Assembly (NCBI GenBank): GCA_964419605.1
Contig: CAYQQM010000012.1
Coordinates: 12,104-76,103, forward strand
Length of the DNA: 64,000 nucleotides
From: JABFXX01 sp964419605
GTDB lineage: Bacteria > Myxococcota_A > Polyangia > Haliangiales > Haliangiaceae
Direction of reading: 5' to 3'
The notes under the pieces are model-generated. The model had not been told where the DNA came from and ran no database searches. It was given only the letters and a program-made list of their open reading frames with translations. Below, piece by piece: positions 41,810 to 50,252 of the stretch (positions within the stretch are counted from its first letter, which is position 1; every line of letters begins with the position of its first letter). Position numbers and translations under genes: made by a program.

Positions 41810-44347
41810 CTACCTGAGGGTAATTGTCGCGATCTTCACGCGGTCCGCGCTATCGCGGCGTTCGGCAGGTGCTTCCGCGATGGGCATATTTCTGAAATTC
41901 GGCGCAGAGCCTGCAAAGAATCCAGTCCATACCTCGTATGGCCCGGGAGCAAACGACCCGTTGCCTGCGACAACTGTGTGGCGGTCGACGATGTAGTCTC
42001 CGGCTTGCCATGTTGCGGTCTGACAGCGGCCGCCGATCGGCTCGTGGTCGCCGTTGAAGCGCAGCGAGCCATCGAAGTGGAACAGGACCTTCCACGATCC
42101 GCCAATAGGTTGCAGAACCTTGTAATACATCGTCGCCGTGAACGTGCGGCCGCGCCTCGCGCTACGCGGGATGTCCCACCCCAGCAGTTCAATCCGATTA
42201 TCCCATACGATGCGACCCGATGGGCGTGCGGTGATCTGGGGCGGCTCGGCAAACACGATCGCGGTTCGCAACGGATTCTGGTCGATGGCGCCGTCGATTT
42301 TGTTGGACAGCACAAGCGACCGCGCGTTTCGATTGTCGATGAGGTAGTAAGGCGTATCGCGAAATTCTCGGTGCAATGGACACAGCTCGGATTGTGGAAC
42401 GATCGCAAACGCGCGCCTGGGTTGGCCTATGGCTGCGACAATTGGCTGACGGGTTGTCGCAACTTCCGCCTTCATCCTCGGGGCATAGTTGCTCGCCGCT
42501 TCCGCCGCTTCCCCCATGATGACCAGCGTGTCTCCGGGTTTGGCGAGCTCGCGAATTCGGTCGAACATCGCCTTCGAGGACAGGTGAACGGCGAGAGCTG
42601 GCTGCCATCCGAACGCCCAGAACGCGGAGATTGCGATGGTTCCGGAGGTGGCGGTCGCGATGCCGATCCGAGCAAAGCGCGACACACGGGTCGAAGCCAA
42701 CGCAACCCCAAGGCCGACGAGTAGCCCCAGTACGAAAATCCACATGCGGACGGGTACGGGACCGATCGCCGACGCGGCGGGGTAGGCAATGGCGTCACCT
42801 CCCACGAGCAGCGATGACAGGCGCACGGTGAACGACTGCAGATCTTTTCCCACGACCAGGATAGCTGCCACAGCAAAAATACCGACGAGGGGTCCGACTG
42901 AACTCACTGAAGCGCGGTCGTCGTTCGCTGGGAGGCCCTGGTGAGCGGCAAAGTCCGACGCGCGATTTCGAATGCGGTCTCCGGCTTGACCGACTGCGTT
43001 GGGGTGCAAGACTCGACGCAGCATTTCATCGAGCCAGCAGCCAATCGCGATCGCAAGCGCCGGAAATCCAGCCCACAAGGTAAACCCGACTTTGCGTTGG
43101 AATAGCTCTGTTGCGATCCATGCGCATCCCGCCCAGCACAGTGCCAGGGCGCCGATACGCCTCCGAATCGAATCGCAAAAGAGGAGCGATGCGATCGCAA
43201 TCGGTGCGAGCACCCCCCACGGAAACGTTCCGTAGGCGATTTGCTCGAACGACGAGTCGAACGCGTAGCGCAGGTCGTCGTCAGCTCGCCAGATCGCACC
43301 GAGCGCAGGTGAATAGCAGCCCGATGCGGCCAGGGCTTTTCCCAACAGCGTTCGTTGGGCGTCGATGGGTTGTGCCACCGCGGCCGGTTCGCGCAGGTCA
43401 AATACCTGGTACAGCAGGGCAACGAGCGCAACGCACGCCAGCGCTGCTGCGACCAATGAGGATGCGTTGTCAGGCGAGCGGGTGTACCTCCAATGCGCCC
43501 TGCCGGTGGTCCATCGCGGGGTGATTCGGCCTGCAAGTGCGAAGCTGCGGTTGCGACACCAACGGACAAGGTCACAGAGCGTCGGGATACCGAGCCCCCC
43601 TAGTGCAGCAAATGCAGCGGTTGGCACCAAGACACCGAGCAGCGCACCGCCCGAGGCAAAACCAATGGCAATCCCGGCTGCAAGAGCGAGCGCGCCGACC
43701 GTGCCGTCGATCGCGGCGGGGACGATGCCACCACTCGGTCGACGCTCGATGATACACAGCGGCAAGATTCCTCTTACAACCCGTTCGAGACCACGAATTG
43801 CGAGCAATCCGTACAGGATGAGCGCGGTGCCTGCGGCTGTGCCGATCTCGCTGTTGAGTTGGCGCGACTGGAGAACCAGTAGAGGCATGGAGAGGAGTAC
43901 GAGCGCTGTAATGACTCCGGCTCGTGCGCCCGCCATGCGCGACGCGATGCCTGCACTGGCGAGCACGCATAGAATTCCCAGAACGGCAAACGGTAGGCGC
44001 CGACCGGCGTCGGAATCGCCGAAATTGTCCCGACCCCACGCAGGGGCGCGCGCGGCCAACGTTCTGGCGACCGCATCCTTGGGGGCTTGGCGCAAACAGG
44101 GGTCAGAGGTCCCCGATTGGGTGGGTGATGGCTCGGTCGCCTCCCCAGAACGTTGTGCGCTACTCGGCGCGACTCGTGCCGACAACTGCCGTTCGTGCGG
44201 CTCCCACAACCCAAACGTTCCAAGGCCGGGTACGAGGATTACGCCTGCAAGTAGCAGCACACAAGGCAGCGAAATCCACCACTGCGACATCGCTCCACGG
44301 AGCTTCACGCAGCCGACCCTACCATCGTCACGTGGTGGCTGTGTCAT
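41810..44347 (-). CDS. GT-C family glycosyltransferase (ArnT/PMT-like) with large C-terminal domain
   Basis: An 845-residue membrane enzyme from ATG 44347 (or 826 from 44290, MSQWWISLPC). The N-terminal helix is followed by FGLWEPHERQLSARVAP, which corresponds to the catalytic first-loop acidic/basic motif of ArnT and PMT enzymes (DExE/WE-type). Around a dozen hydrophobic helices follow to about residue 560. The last 270 residues are soluble (LVIMGEAAEAASNYAPRM, SGRIVWDNRIELLGWDIP, YYKVLQPIGGSWKVLFHFDG) and beta-rich. ArnT-type enzymes use polyprenyl-phosphate sugars to modify lipid A or other acceptors in the periplasm. A GT2 and a deacetylase 1-2 kb away fit that logic. In-frame sequence upstream of 44347 overlaps the divergent gene and is discounted. 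Confidence 0.82.
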   Translation of the reverse strand: MTQPPRDDGRVGCVKLRGAMSQWWISLPCVLLLAGVILVPGLGTFGLWEPHERQLSARVAPSSAQRSGEATEPSPTQSGTSDPCLRQAPKDAVARTLAARAPAWGRDNFGDSDAGRRLPFAVLGILCVLASAGIASRMAGARAGVITALVLLSMPLLVLQSRQLNSEIGTAAGTALILYGLLAIRGLERVVRGILPLCIIERRPSGGIVPAAIDGTVGALALAAGIAIGFASGGALLGVLVPTAAFAALGGLGIPTLCDLVRWCRNRSFALAGRITPRWTTGRAHWRYTRSPDNASSLVAAALACVALVALLYQVFDLREPAAVAQPIDAQRTLLGKALAASGCYSPALGAIWRADDDLRYAFDSSFEQIAYGTFPWGVLAPIAIASLLFCDSIRRRIGALALCWAGCAWIATELFQRKVGFTLWAGFPALAIAIGCWLDEMLRRVLHPNAVGQAGDRIRNRASDFAAHQGLPANDDRASVSSVGPLVGIFAVAAILVVGKDLQSFTVRLSSLLVGGDAIAYPAASAIGPVPVRMWIFVLGLLVGLGVALASTRVSRFARIGIATATSGTIAISAFWAFGWQPALAVHLSSKAMFDRIRELAKPGDTLVIMGEAAEAASNYAPRMKAEVATTRQPIVAAIGQPRRAFAIVPQSELCPLHREFRDTPYYLIDNRNARSLVLSNKIDGAIDQNPLRTAIVFAEPPQITARPSGRIVWDNRIELLGWDIPRSARRGRTFTATMYYKVLQPIGGSWKVLFHFDGSLRFNGDHEPIGGRCQTATWQAGDYIVDRHTVVAGNGSFAPGPYEVWTGFFAGSAPNFRNMPIAEAPAERRDSADRVKIATITLR

Positions 44348-44449
44348 GGCGATGGGTCTTGCTTCGTGCAAGCGGAGTCGCAGTTCCCCCGCGCGATTGA
44401 TCGCGGACTGACTGGGTTTATCGGTCGGCGGGCCGTATGATGTTGCGTC

Positions 44450-45397
44450 GTGTCCACGGTACGCGCGGGCGAGCTGGCGGTGCTTCACCGCTCCATTCCT
44501 GTCGAGCGCTACCGCAGCTTGGTCGCCCACTGGATTCGCGGCTGGTTTCGCGCTCCCAACCCGATGGATCGCACGACCACCGAACCCAGGTTGCGCGCGG
44601 CCTCTGCCGCGACTTCCGGTGAAGTTCGCGGAGGATCCTCCGTGGCAGCGGGGCAACTCGCCGTCACGTTTGGCGGCCACGCGACCGTTCTGGCTCGCTA
44701 CGCTTCGCTTGCGATCGCGTTCGATCCAATGTTGGGGAAACGGCTGGGTGGCGTTCGCCGCGAGTCAGAGCCCGGCCTTGTTCCGGCCGATTTTTGTGAC
44801 GTCGGCTTAATCCTGATCTCACATCGCCACGCGGACCACCTGCATCGCCCAACGCTCGGACGGCTGCCCCGCGCGGCAACGGTAATTGCGCCAGAAGGCG
44901 GGGCTGCTGCGGTGGCGGGGTTGGGGTTCTCTCGCGTGGTTGAGCTCCAGCCCGGCAGTGATCTCGAGCTGCGTGGGGTGCAGATCACAGCTGCTGCCAC
45001 GTCGCACGGGAGCTCTGGTCGCGCTCGCGGATTGTCGTACGTAATTCGCGGCGATGGGCCAAGCCTCTACCTCTGTGGCGACAGCGGCTACTTCTCGGGC
45101 TACGAGGATCTCGGCGAGCGGTATGCGCCGGACATCGCGATGCTGCCAATCGGAGGCTTCCTCCCAGCATCGTTTCGCGACCGACACATGTCGCCACTCG
45201 ACGCATTGTTTGCGTTTCAGGATTTGAGATCCCGGCTACTGATTCCGATTCACTATGGTGCGTTTGCGCTTTCCTACGAAAAGCTCGAGGAGCCGGTTCG
45301 CTGGCTCACCCAGCTTTCAGCGGCACGCGGGCTTCGCGACCGGGTTCGCGTGATGTCCACCGGAGAGACGGTGCATTTCGACCGCACGTTCGCGTGA
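44450..45397 (+). CDS. UlaG-like metallo-beta-lactamase-fold hydrolase
   Basis: A 315-residue MBL-fold protein of the UlaG/NAPE-PLD-like group. It has FGGHATVLARYASLAIAFDPML, the metal motif SHRHADHLHRPTL (HxHxDH), SHGSSGRARGLSYVI (His), LCGDSGYF (Asp) and LIPIHYGAFALSYE (His). The group includes phospholipid hydrolases and lactonases, so the substrate is open. The N-terminal 60 residues (SIPVERYRSLVAHWIRGWFR) are typical of NAPE-PLD-like members. It is divergent from the GT-C gene and followed after six bases by the GT2 gene. Confidence 0.88.
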   Translation: MSTVRAGELAVLHRSIPVERYRSLVAHWIRGWFRAPNPMDRTTTEPRLRAASAATSGEVRGGSSVAAGQLAVTFGGHATVLARYASLAIAFDPMLGKRLGGVRRESEPGLVPADFCDVGLILISHRHADHLHRPTLGRLPRAATVIAPEGGAAAVAGLGFSRVVELQPGSDLELRGVQITAAATSHGSSGRARGLSYVIRGDGPSLYLCGDSGYFSGYEDLGERYAPDIAMLPIGGFLPASFRDRHMSPLDALFAFQDLRSRLLIPIHYGAFALSYEKLEEPVRWLTQLSAARGLRDRVRVMSTGETVHFDRTFA

Positions 45398-45403
45398 TAT
45401 GGG

Positions 45404-46153
45404 ATGATGCCTAGCAGACGCGTGTTGCCCGACGTTTCGATCGTAATCCCGGTGTACAATGAAGAAGCGATCCTATCCGACGCGATTACCCACATCGCGG
45501 ATGGGATTGGCGCTGTTGCAGCGGACCTTGGGGCGCCTGCACTTCGATTCGAAATCGTTCTGGCGGAGAATGGGTCTTCTGACCGCACCGCTGCGCTCGC
45601 AACGGAACTTGCGCGTGAACTCGACGACGTGCGAGCCTTGTCGTTGGGCGAGCCCAACTACGGAAAAGCACTGCGCCGCGGTATTCTCGAGGCGCGCGGC
45701 ACGTGGGTAATCTGCGATGAAATCGATCTTTGCGATCTCGATTTCTATCGCCGCGCTTTGTCGCTGCTGCTCCGAGGCGAGGCGGACATGGTGGTCGGGT
45801 CAAAGGCGATGCACGGCGCCACCGATCGCCGGCCGTTGATGCGGCGAGCCGCGACCCGCATCCTCAATGGAATGCTGCGCATTGCGGTCGACTTTCGCGG
45901 CACGGACACCCATGGCCTGAAGGCGTTTCATCGCGAGAGTCTGATTCCGATTGTCGAGCAGTGCGTGATCGATCGCGATCTATTCGCGAGTGAGCTCGTG
46001 ATTCGCGCAGGGCGGGCGCTGCGGGTGGTTGAGATTCCGGTTCGCCTCAACGAGAAGCGTCCGCCGGCGATCAATCTACTGAAGCGCGTGCCAAACGTGT
46101 TGCGTGGGATGGCCACGCTTACCCGGGTGATTCGCTTTGGGGGAAAACCTTAG
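45404..46153 (+). CDS. Family 2 glycosyltransferase (DPM1/ArnC-like)
   Basis: A 249-residue soluble GT2. VSIVIPVYNEEAILSDAI is the nucleotide-sugar motif, VLAENGSSDRTAAL follows, and ICDEIDLCDLDFYRR provides the acidic metal site. FRGTDTHGLKAFHRESLIP matches polyprenyl-phosphate glycosyltransferases. The lack of C-terminal membrane helices resembles DPM1-type enzymes, which charge a lipid carrier with a sugar. The TAG stop codon (46151-46153) lies inside the terminal TTAGGG of repeat element A. The likely partners are the deacetylase just past the repeat and the GT-C enzyme. Confidence 0.88.
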   Translation: MMPSRRVLPDVSIVIPVYNEEAILSDAITHIADGIGAVAADLGAPALRFEIVLAENGSSDRTAALATELARELDDVRALSLGEPNYGKALRRGILEARGTWVICDEIDLCDLDFYRRALSLLLRGEADMVVGSKAMHGATDRRPLMRRAATRILNGMLRIAVDFRGTDTHGLKAFHRESLIPIVEQCVIDRDLFASELVIRAGRALRVVEIPVRLNEKRPPAINLLKRVPNVLRGMATLTRVIRFGGKP

Positions 46154-46440
46154 GGTTTGTAACAAAGTATGTTGATCGGCTGCGGCTTCCCACGGGGATG
46201 CGTTCGCCGTAGGGACCGGCGCGTCGTCGCGGACGACGACACGCCGAGATCCGCCCGGCTCACTGTCGCATCCCGGGCAGCTCGCGGCTTTCGTCCTCGC
46301 TCTCTCGGTCGCCGTACCGACGTGTACGGCGACCCTTGGAAGTCCCCGACGGGGGGCTCGGTCGGTCGCTCCGGGCGCGCTCGCGATCTGCTCCGGCCTG
46401 CTGTGCCTCGCTCGACAACATATTCTGTTACAAACCCTTA
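46150..46440 (+). repeat. Variable-arm inverted-repeat element, copy A
   Basis: A 291-base element that fills the whole space between the GT2 and deacetylase genes. It begins TTAGGG (46150), which also supplies the TAG stop of GT2, and ends CCCTTA at 46440, one base before the GTG of the deacetylase. Arms 46150-46174 and 46416-46440 pair at 22 of 25 positions. The variable arm is TTTGTAACAAAGTAT, followed by GTTG. The core shares GATCGGCTGCGGCTT, CATCCCGGGCAGCTCGCGGC and GGGCGCGCTCGCGATCTGC with copy B, plus about 80 extra bases near 46190-46265. No reading frame is evident. Confidence 0.88.
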
Positions 46441-47388
46441 GTGTATTGCGCGACTTCGATCGATCTCGACAACATCGATTGCTACTATCGGATTCACGGG
46501 CTTGGAACCGCACCGAGCGAGCTCGAGTCGGTCATCCTCGCTCGCGCGCTGCCTCGCGCGGCCGCGCTGTTTGCGCGTCACAAGTTGCGCGTTACTTGGT
46601 TCGTCATCGGTCGGGATGTCGACCTTGCGTCGGGTAACGACGCGCGGGTGAGAGGCGCGGAACAACTGCGAAGACTCGCTGCCGGTGGCGACGAGTTGGC
46701 CAATCATTCGTACTCTCATCCGTACGATGTGGCGCGGCTGCCGCAGCGAGAGGTCGAGCACGAAATCGCGAGTTGCGATCGCGTGTTGCGATCGCTCGGA
46801 GTATCGGCACGCGGATTTCGCGCTCCGGGATACGACGTTTCACCCGCGATGCTCGACGTGCTCGCACAGCTGGGCTATTGCTACGACTCGTCGGTATTTC
46901 CTGCTCCCGGCTACTACGCCGCCAAGGCTGTGGTCGTGGGAACACTTGCCGCAGTACGCCGCCCTAGCGGCGCTGTGCTCACGAACCCCCGGCTCCTCAC
47001 AGCGCCTCCCGATCCGTATCGGCCGGCGATGACTGCGCCGTGGCGCCGTGGACAAGCCCCTTTAGTCGAGTTGCCCATCGCAACCACCCCGTGGTTGCGG
47101 ATTCATGCGATTGGAACATCGCTCATCCTCGCACCACCGTGGTTGCGCGCCCGTTTGATCGACGGAATGGCGCGGCGCCCGTTTTGGAATCTCGAGTTGC
47201 ACGGCATCGATTTCGCCGATGCAGCGCAAGACGGCCTTCCGGGTGAGCTCGTTGCGCGCCAACCCGACCTCAAAATTCCGATCGACGACAAGTTGGAGCG
47301 CATCGACCGAGTGCTCGAACAAGTTACGGATCGTTGGAGCACGTCGACTCTCGGCGAATTTGCCCTGAGCGTCCAGCGCGAAGTTTAG
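46441..47388 (+). CDS. NodB-domain polysaccharide deacetylase
   Basis: A 315-residue NodB deacetylase. SIDLDNIDCYYRIHG contains the catalytic/metal Asp pattern, NHSYSHPYD the metal HxxxH pattern, FRAPGYDVSPAMLDVL motif 3, and LELHGIDF the C-terminal His motif. Close relatives act on lipid-linked or surface amino sugars, for example ArnD and NaxD. GTG 46441 is chosen because it begins at the end of repeat element A and matches a typical short N-terminus; codons further upstream would lie inside the element. No ribosome site is visible before the GTG, since that sequence belongs to the element arm. Confidence 0.85.
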   Translation: MYCATSIDLDNIDCYYRIHGLGTAPSELESVILARALPRAAALFARHKLRVTWFVIGRDVDLASGNDARVRGAEQLRRLAAGGDELANHSYSHPYDVARLPQREVEHEIASCDRVLRSLGVSARGFRAPGYDVSPAMLDVLAQLGYCYDSSVFPAPGYYAAKAVVVGTLAAVRRPSGAVLTNPRLLTAPPDPYRPAMTAPWRRGQAPLVELPIATTPWLRIHAIGTSLILAPPWLRARLIDGMARRPFWNLELHGIDFADAAQDGLPGELVARQPDLKIPIDDKLERIDRVLEQVTDRWSTSTLGEFALSVQREV

Positions 47389-47497
47389 TGTGGACGCAGT
47401 CATACTCCGCTTGTCGCAGAGCCTGCAAAACGCAGCGATTTCAAATATATATAGCCAGGTTCTTGCGTGGAGACCCTGTCGCTGCGTATGGTGGCGC

Positions 47498-48094
47498 GTG
47501 TTTACGGGGCTCGTCGAAGATATCGGCACGGTGGTGCGCGCCACCCATCGCAGCGATGCGTTGATGCTATCGATTCGCCCGCGCCGGATCGCCGTTTCAG
47601 AGTTGGCGGTGGGGGAGTCGGTGTGCCACGACGGCGCGTGTCTCACGGTAACCGACGTCGATGCGGCCACGTACTCGGTTGTTGCTGGCGCCGAAACGCT
47701 TGCCCGAACGACACTTGCGGCGGCGCGCGTCGGCGGAAAGCTGAATCTCGAGCGAGCCGTGCGGGTAGGGGACCGGCTTGGCGGACACTGGGTCGCGGGG
47801 CATGTAGATGGTACCGGCGAACTCGCGGCGCGTCGCGATCTGGGGGCCAACCTCGTTTTGGAAATCCGCGCTGCAGCCGACTTGATGCGCTACGTCGTAG
47901 TGAAGGGCTCGATTGCCCTGGCCGGAGTGTCGCTCACGGTTAATACCGCGAATCGCGAGACATTTTCGGTCGCGATCATTCCTCACACGCTGCAGGAGAC
48001 CACGCTCGGCGATCTGAGCCTTGGCGACCGGGTCAACCTCGAAACCGATATCGTGGGAAAGTATATCGAGAAGTTGGTAGAAGGCAGGTCATGA
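47498..48094 (+). CDS. ribE: Riboflavin synthase alpha chain
   Basis: A 198-residue trimeric-type riboflavin synthase with two lumazine-binding barrels. Repeat 1 starts MFTGLVEDIGTVV-like (GTG start), with VGESVCHDGACLTVTD and HWVAGHVDGTGELA; repeat 2 has VVKGSIALAGVSLTVN, FSVAIIPHTLQETTLG and VNLETDIVGKYIEKL. It dismutates 6,7-dimethyl-8-ribityllumazine to riboflavin. The start at GTG 47498 matches the family start MFTG; the in-frame sequence upstream is not conserved in character. The stop overlaps the ribBA ATG by four bases. The 109 bases before it include an AT-rich spot (CAAATATATATAG) that could be a promoter. Confidence 0.95.
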   Translation: MFTGLVEDIGTVVRATHRSDALMLSIRPRRIAVSELAVGESVCHDGACLTVTDVDAATYSVVAGAETLARTTLAAARVGGKLNLERAVRVGDRLGGHWVAGHVDGTGELAARRDLGANLVLEIRAAADLMRYVVVKGSIALAGVSLTVNTANRETFSVAIIPHTLQETTLGDLSLGDRVNLETDIVGKYIEKLVEGRS

Positions 48095-49251
48095 CTTCGA
48101 TCGAACGCATTCAGCGTGCCTTGGAAGAAATCCGGGCTGGCCGCATGGTCATTCTCGTCGATGACGAAGATCGCGAAAACGAAGGCGACCTCGTGTTCGC
48201 TGCGGAACTGGTTACGCCAGAGCATATCAATTTCATGGCAACACACGCGCGCGGCCTGATTTGTTTGGCGATGGACGATGCGATGATCGATCGGCTCGAG
48301 CTTCCGCCCATGGTGCGCAACAACCAGGCTTCGCTAGGCACGGCGTTCACGGTGTCGATCGAAGCGCGGCGCGGCGTGTCCACAGGAATTTCTGCGCGCG
48401 ATCGCGCGACCACGATTCGCACGGCTATCGCCGACGATGCACGTCCGGACGACGTCGTCTCGCCGGGTCACGTGTTTCCTCTACGCGCGCGCAACGGTGG
48501 CGTTCTGGTGCGAACTGGGCAAACGGAAGGGTCGGTGGATCTCGCGCGGCTCGCTGGGCTTAAGCCGGCCGGTGTGATCTGCGAAATCATGCGCGACGAC
48601 GGAGAAATGGCGCGCCGCCCCGAACTGGAGTCGTTCGCTTCTGCCCATGGTTTACTGCTTGTGAGTGTGGCGGATCTGATCTCGTATCGCCTTGGACGAG
48701 AGCGCATGGTGCGATGCCAAGGCACCGGTGCGCTGCGGCCGGGTTTCCTCGGCCCGGGCGAGCCGTTTGTTGCTCACCACTACCGCAGCGAAGTGGAAGA
48801 TACGGAGTATCTCGCGTTAGTTCGCGGGGACGTTGCGAAAGTTTCGGCCGCCGGCGAGTCCGTTCTCGTGCGGGTTGCCGCCCTCGACCCGCTAGCCGAT
48901 CCATTTGACCTGCGACCGGATCTGAGGCGGGCGGCCGCGGCGATCGACGACGCCGGCTGCGGCGTGTTGCTTTACGTCGTGAGTCCGCTGCGCATGAAGC
49001 TTGGAACGTCGTTCGATCGGCTCGTGTTGCAGCGTCAAATGTCCGATGCGCGCACGAGTGACCAGTCTAGTGAAGCGTTGCGCGATTTTGGGTTGGGGGC
49101 TCAGGTGCTCGCCGACATCGGCTGTCGCAAGATCCGGCTCATGATGTGGAGCGACCGCAAGATACCGGGTCTGGAAGGCTTTGGCATTGAGGTTGTCGAA
49201 CGGGTGCCCGTACCACCGCGCGTTAGCGGACTCGCCAAGGATGCAAGTTAA
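48091..49251 (+). CDS. ribB: DHBP synthase fused to degenerate GTP cyclohydrolase II domain (RibBA-like)
   Basis: A 386-residue protein with the RibBA layout. The N-terminal DHBP synthase (about 1-205) is intact: VDDEDRENEGDLVFAAE (metal Glu and Asp/Glu), STGISARDRATTI, PGHVFPLRARNGGVLVRTGQTE and AGVICEIM. The C-terminal half (about 210-386) keeps the GCHII frame (LRDFGLGAQVLADIGCRKIRLMM, IPGLEGFGIEVVERVP). It has lost the zinc Cys motif (usual HSECLTGD..RCDC is replaced by VAALDPLADPF) and the catalytic QEGRGIGL loop. It should therefore make DHBP but not open GTP. No lumazine synthase gene follows, unlike the usual ribE-ribBA-ribH-nusB order. Confidence 0.93.
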   Translation: MTSIERIQRALEEIRAGRMVILVDDEDRENEGDLVFAAELVTPEHINFMATHARGLICLAMDDAMIDRLELPPMVRNNQASLGTAFTVSIEARRGVSTGISARDRATTIRTAIADDARPDDVVSPGHVFPLRARNGGVLVRTGQTEGSVDLARLAGLKPAGVICEIMRDDGEMARRPELESFASAHGLLLVSVADLISYRLGRERMVRCQGTGALRPGFLGPGEPFVAHHYRSEVEDTEYLALVRGDVAKVSAAGESVLVRVAALDPLADPFDLRPDLRRAAAAIDDAGCGVLLYVVSPLRMKLGTSFDRLVLQRQMSDARTSDQSSEALRDFGLGAQVLADIGCRKIRLMMWSDRKIPGLEGFGIEVVERVPVPPRVSGLAKDAS

Positions 49252-49252
49252 C

Positions 49253-49690
49253 ATGTCGACGATGACCAGCCGCCGGGCGGGCCGCGCGTTCGCGCTTCAA
49301 CTACTTTATGCATGTGACGGTGATCCGGAGAGCGACCTCGCAACCTCCGCGGGCGCGTGGAATTCGGAGTTTGAGCTTGAGGTCAACGCTGAAGCGGAAG
49401 TGTTGGCCCGCTCATTGGTAGCTGCTGCTTCGGAGCATGCGGCCGCTATCGACGAACTCGTGGCGTCGTCCTCAAAAAACTGGCGGCTCGACCGAATGTC
49501 ACGCGTCGACCGCAACATTCTTCGCCTCGGCGCGTGCGAGTTGATCGCATTTGCGGATGTTCCGGTAAAGGTCGTGATCAACGAAGCCGTCGAACTCGCC
49601 AAACGGTTTGGTACTGCGGAATCACCCGCGTTCGTCAATGGTGTTCTCGATCGGATGGCGGCGGCATCTGGGCGCTCGCCGGAGAGTTAA
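49253..49690 (+). CDS. nusB: Transcription antitermination factor NusB
   Basis: A 145-residue all-helical protein. RRAGRAFALQLLYACDGDP is the NusB start, LVASSSKNWRLDRMSRVDRNILRLGACEL and FADVPVKVVINEAVELAKRFGTAESPAFVNGVLD are the family signatures. NusB binds boxA RNA with S10 in rRNA antitermination. It begins one base after the ribBA stop; a Met 12 bases earlier lies within ribBA. The nusB-rib neighbourhood is typical of bacteria. Confidence 0.95.
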   Translation: MSTMTSRRAGRAFALQLLYACDGDPESDLATSAGAWNSEFELEVNAEAEVLARSLVAAASEHAAAIDELVASSSKNWRLDRMSRVDRNILRLGACELIAFADVPVKVVINEAVELAKRFGTAESPAFVNGVLDRMAAASGRSPES

Positions 49691-49692
49691 TC

Positions 49693-50190
49693 GTGTCGGT
49701 GGCTGTGCTTCCTCTCGATCTAGTGCGTTGGGACGAAGCCCAGCGCGATGGTCTCGTATTGCCTGTGTTCAAAGACGATCGGCCGCTACGTGGAGCGGCC
49801 GGGCTTGCGGATTGGCGGCTGTGCGGTCGCTTGTCGCGACTGCTGACGTCGGATCGGGCGACAGCGGCGCACGGCGAAACCCTGTTGTTGCCGCCTGGGC
49901 ACCGGTTGCGGTTTCACCGCGTGTTGTGGTTCGGGCTGGGCGATGCGAAGGGCTATAGCGACGATCGATTTCGAAGCGACTTCGCATGGATCGTGGATGT
50001 ATTGCGGCGAGCCGGCGTTGCCGAGTGGTCGATACAGCTTCCCGGGCGAGCTTCGGGGCTCGTCGGTGCTCGGCGCGCGATCGAGTTGCTTCTGGAAATA
50101 GACGGGTTACTGGAAAACCACGCCATTACGGTGCTCGAGGATTCTGCGGGGCAAAAAGATATTGCCGATCTCATGCGGGCTGCGCGCTAA
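49693..50190 (+). CDS. Stand-alone leucyl aminopeptidase N-terminal (M17_N-like) domain protein
   Basis: A 165-residue protein starting at GTG 49693, with GGAG eight bases upstream. It contains FKDDRPLRGAAGLADWRLCGRLSRLL and RLRFHRVLWFGLGDA, the pattern of the N-terminal domain of M17 leucyl aminopeptidases. The catalytic C-terminal M17 domain is absent, so it is not expected to be a peptidase. Such isolated domains occur in Myxococcota; a macro-domain-like role is possible because M17_N has a macro-type fold. It starts three bases after the nusB stop and may share its operon. Confidence 0.75.
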   Translation: MSVAVLPLDLVRWDEAQRDGLVLPVFKDDRPLRGAAGLADWRLCGRLSRLLTSDRATAAHGETLLLPPGHRLRFHRVLWFGLGDAKGYSDDRFRSDFAWIVDVLRRAGVAEWSIQLPGRASGLVGARRAIELLLEIDGLLENHAITVLEDSAGQKDIADLMRAAR

Positions 50191-50252
50191 ACGAAGCGAT
50201 TTGAAGTCGATGTTCGTTTGGAATTATCTGCCGTGATGTTGGCTGTTGGACG

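Noticed and set aside
44348..44680. N-terminal extension of the GT-C glycosyltransferase
   Set aside because: It overlaps the start of the divergent UlaG-like gene and lacks hydrophobic or conserved features; the first membrane helix begins after 44290.
46336..46440. Upstream extension of the NodB deacetylase into the repeat element
   Set aside because: That stretch is element core and arm sequence shared with copy B, so it is not protein-coding in origin.
47389..47497. FMN riboswitch before ribE
   Set aside because: The conserved RFN-element segments are not visible in these 109 bases.
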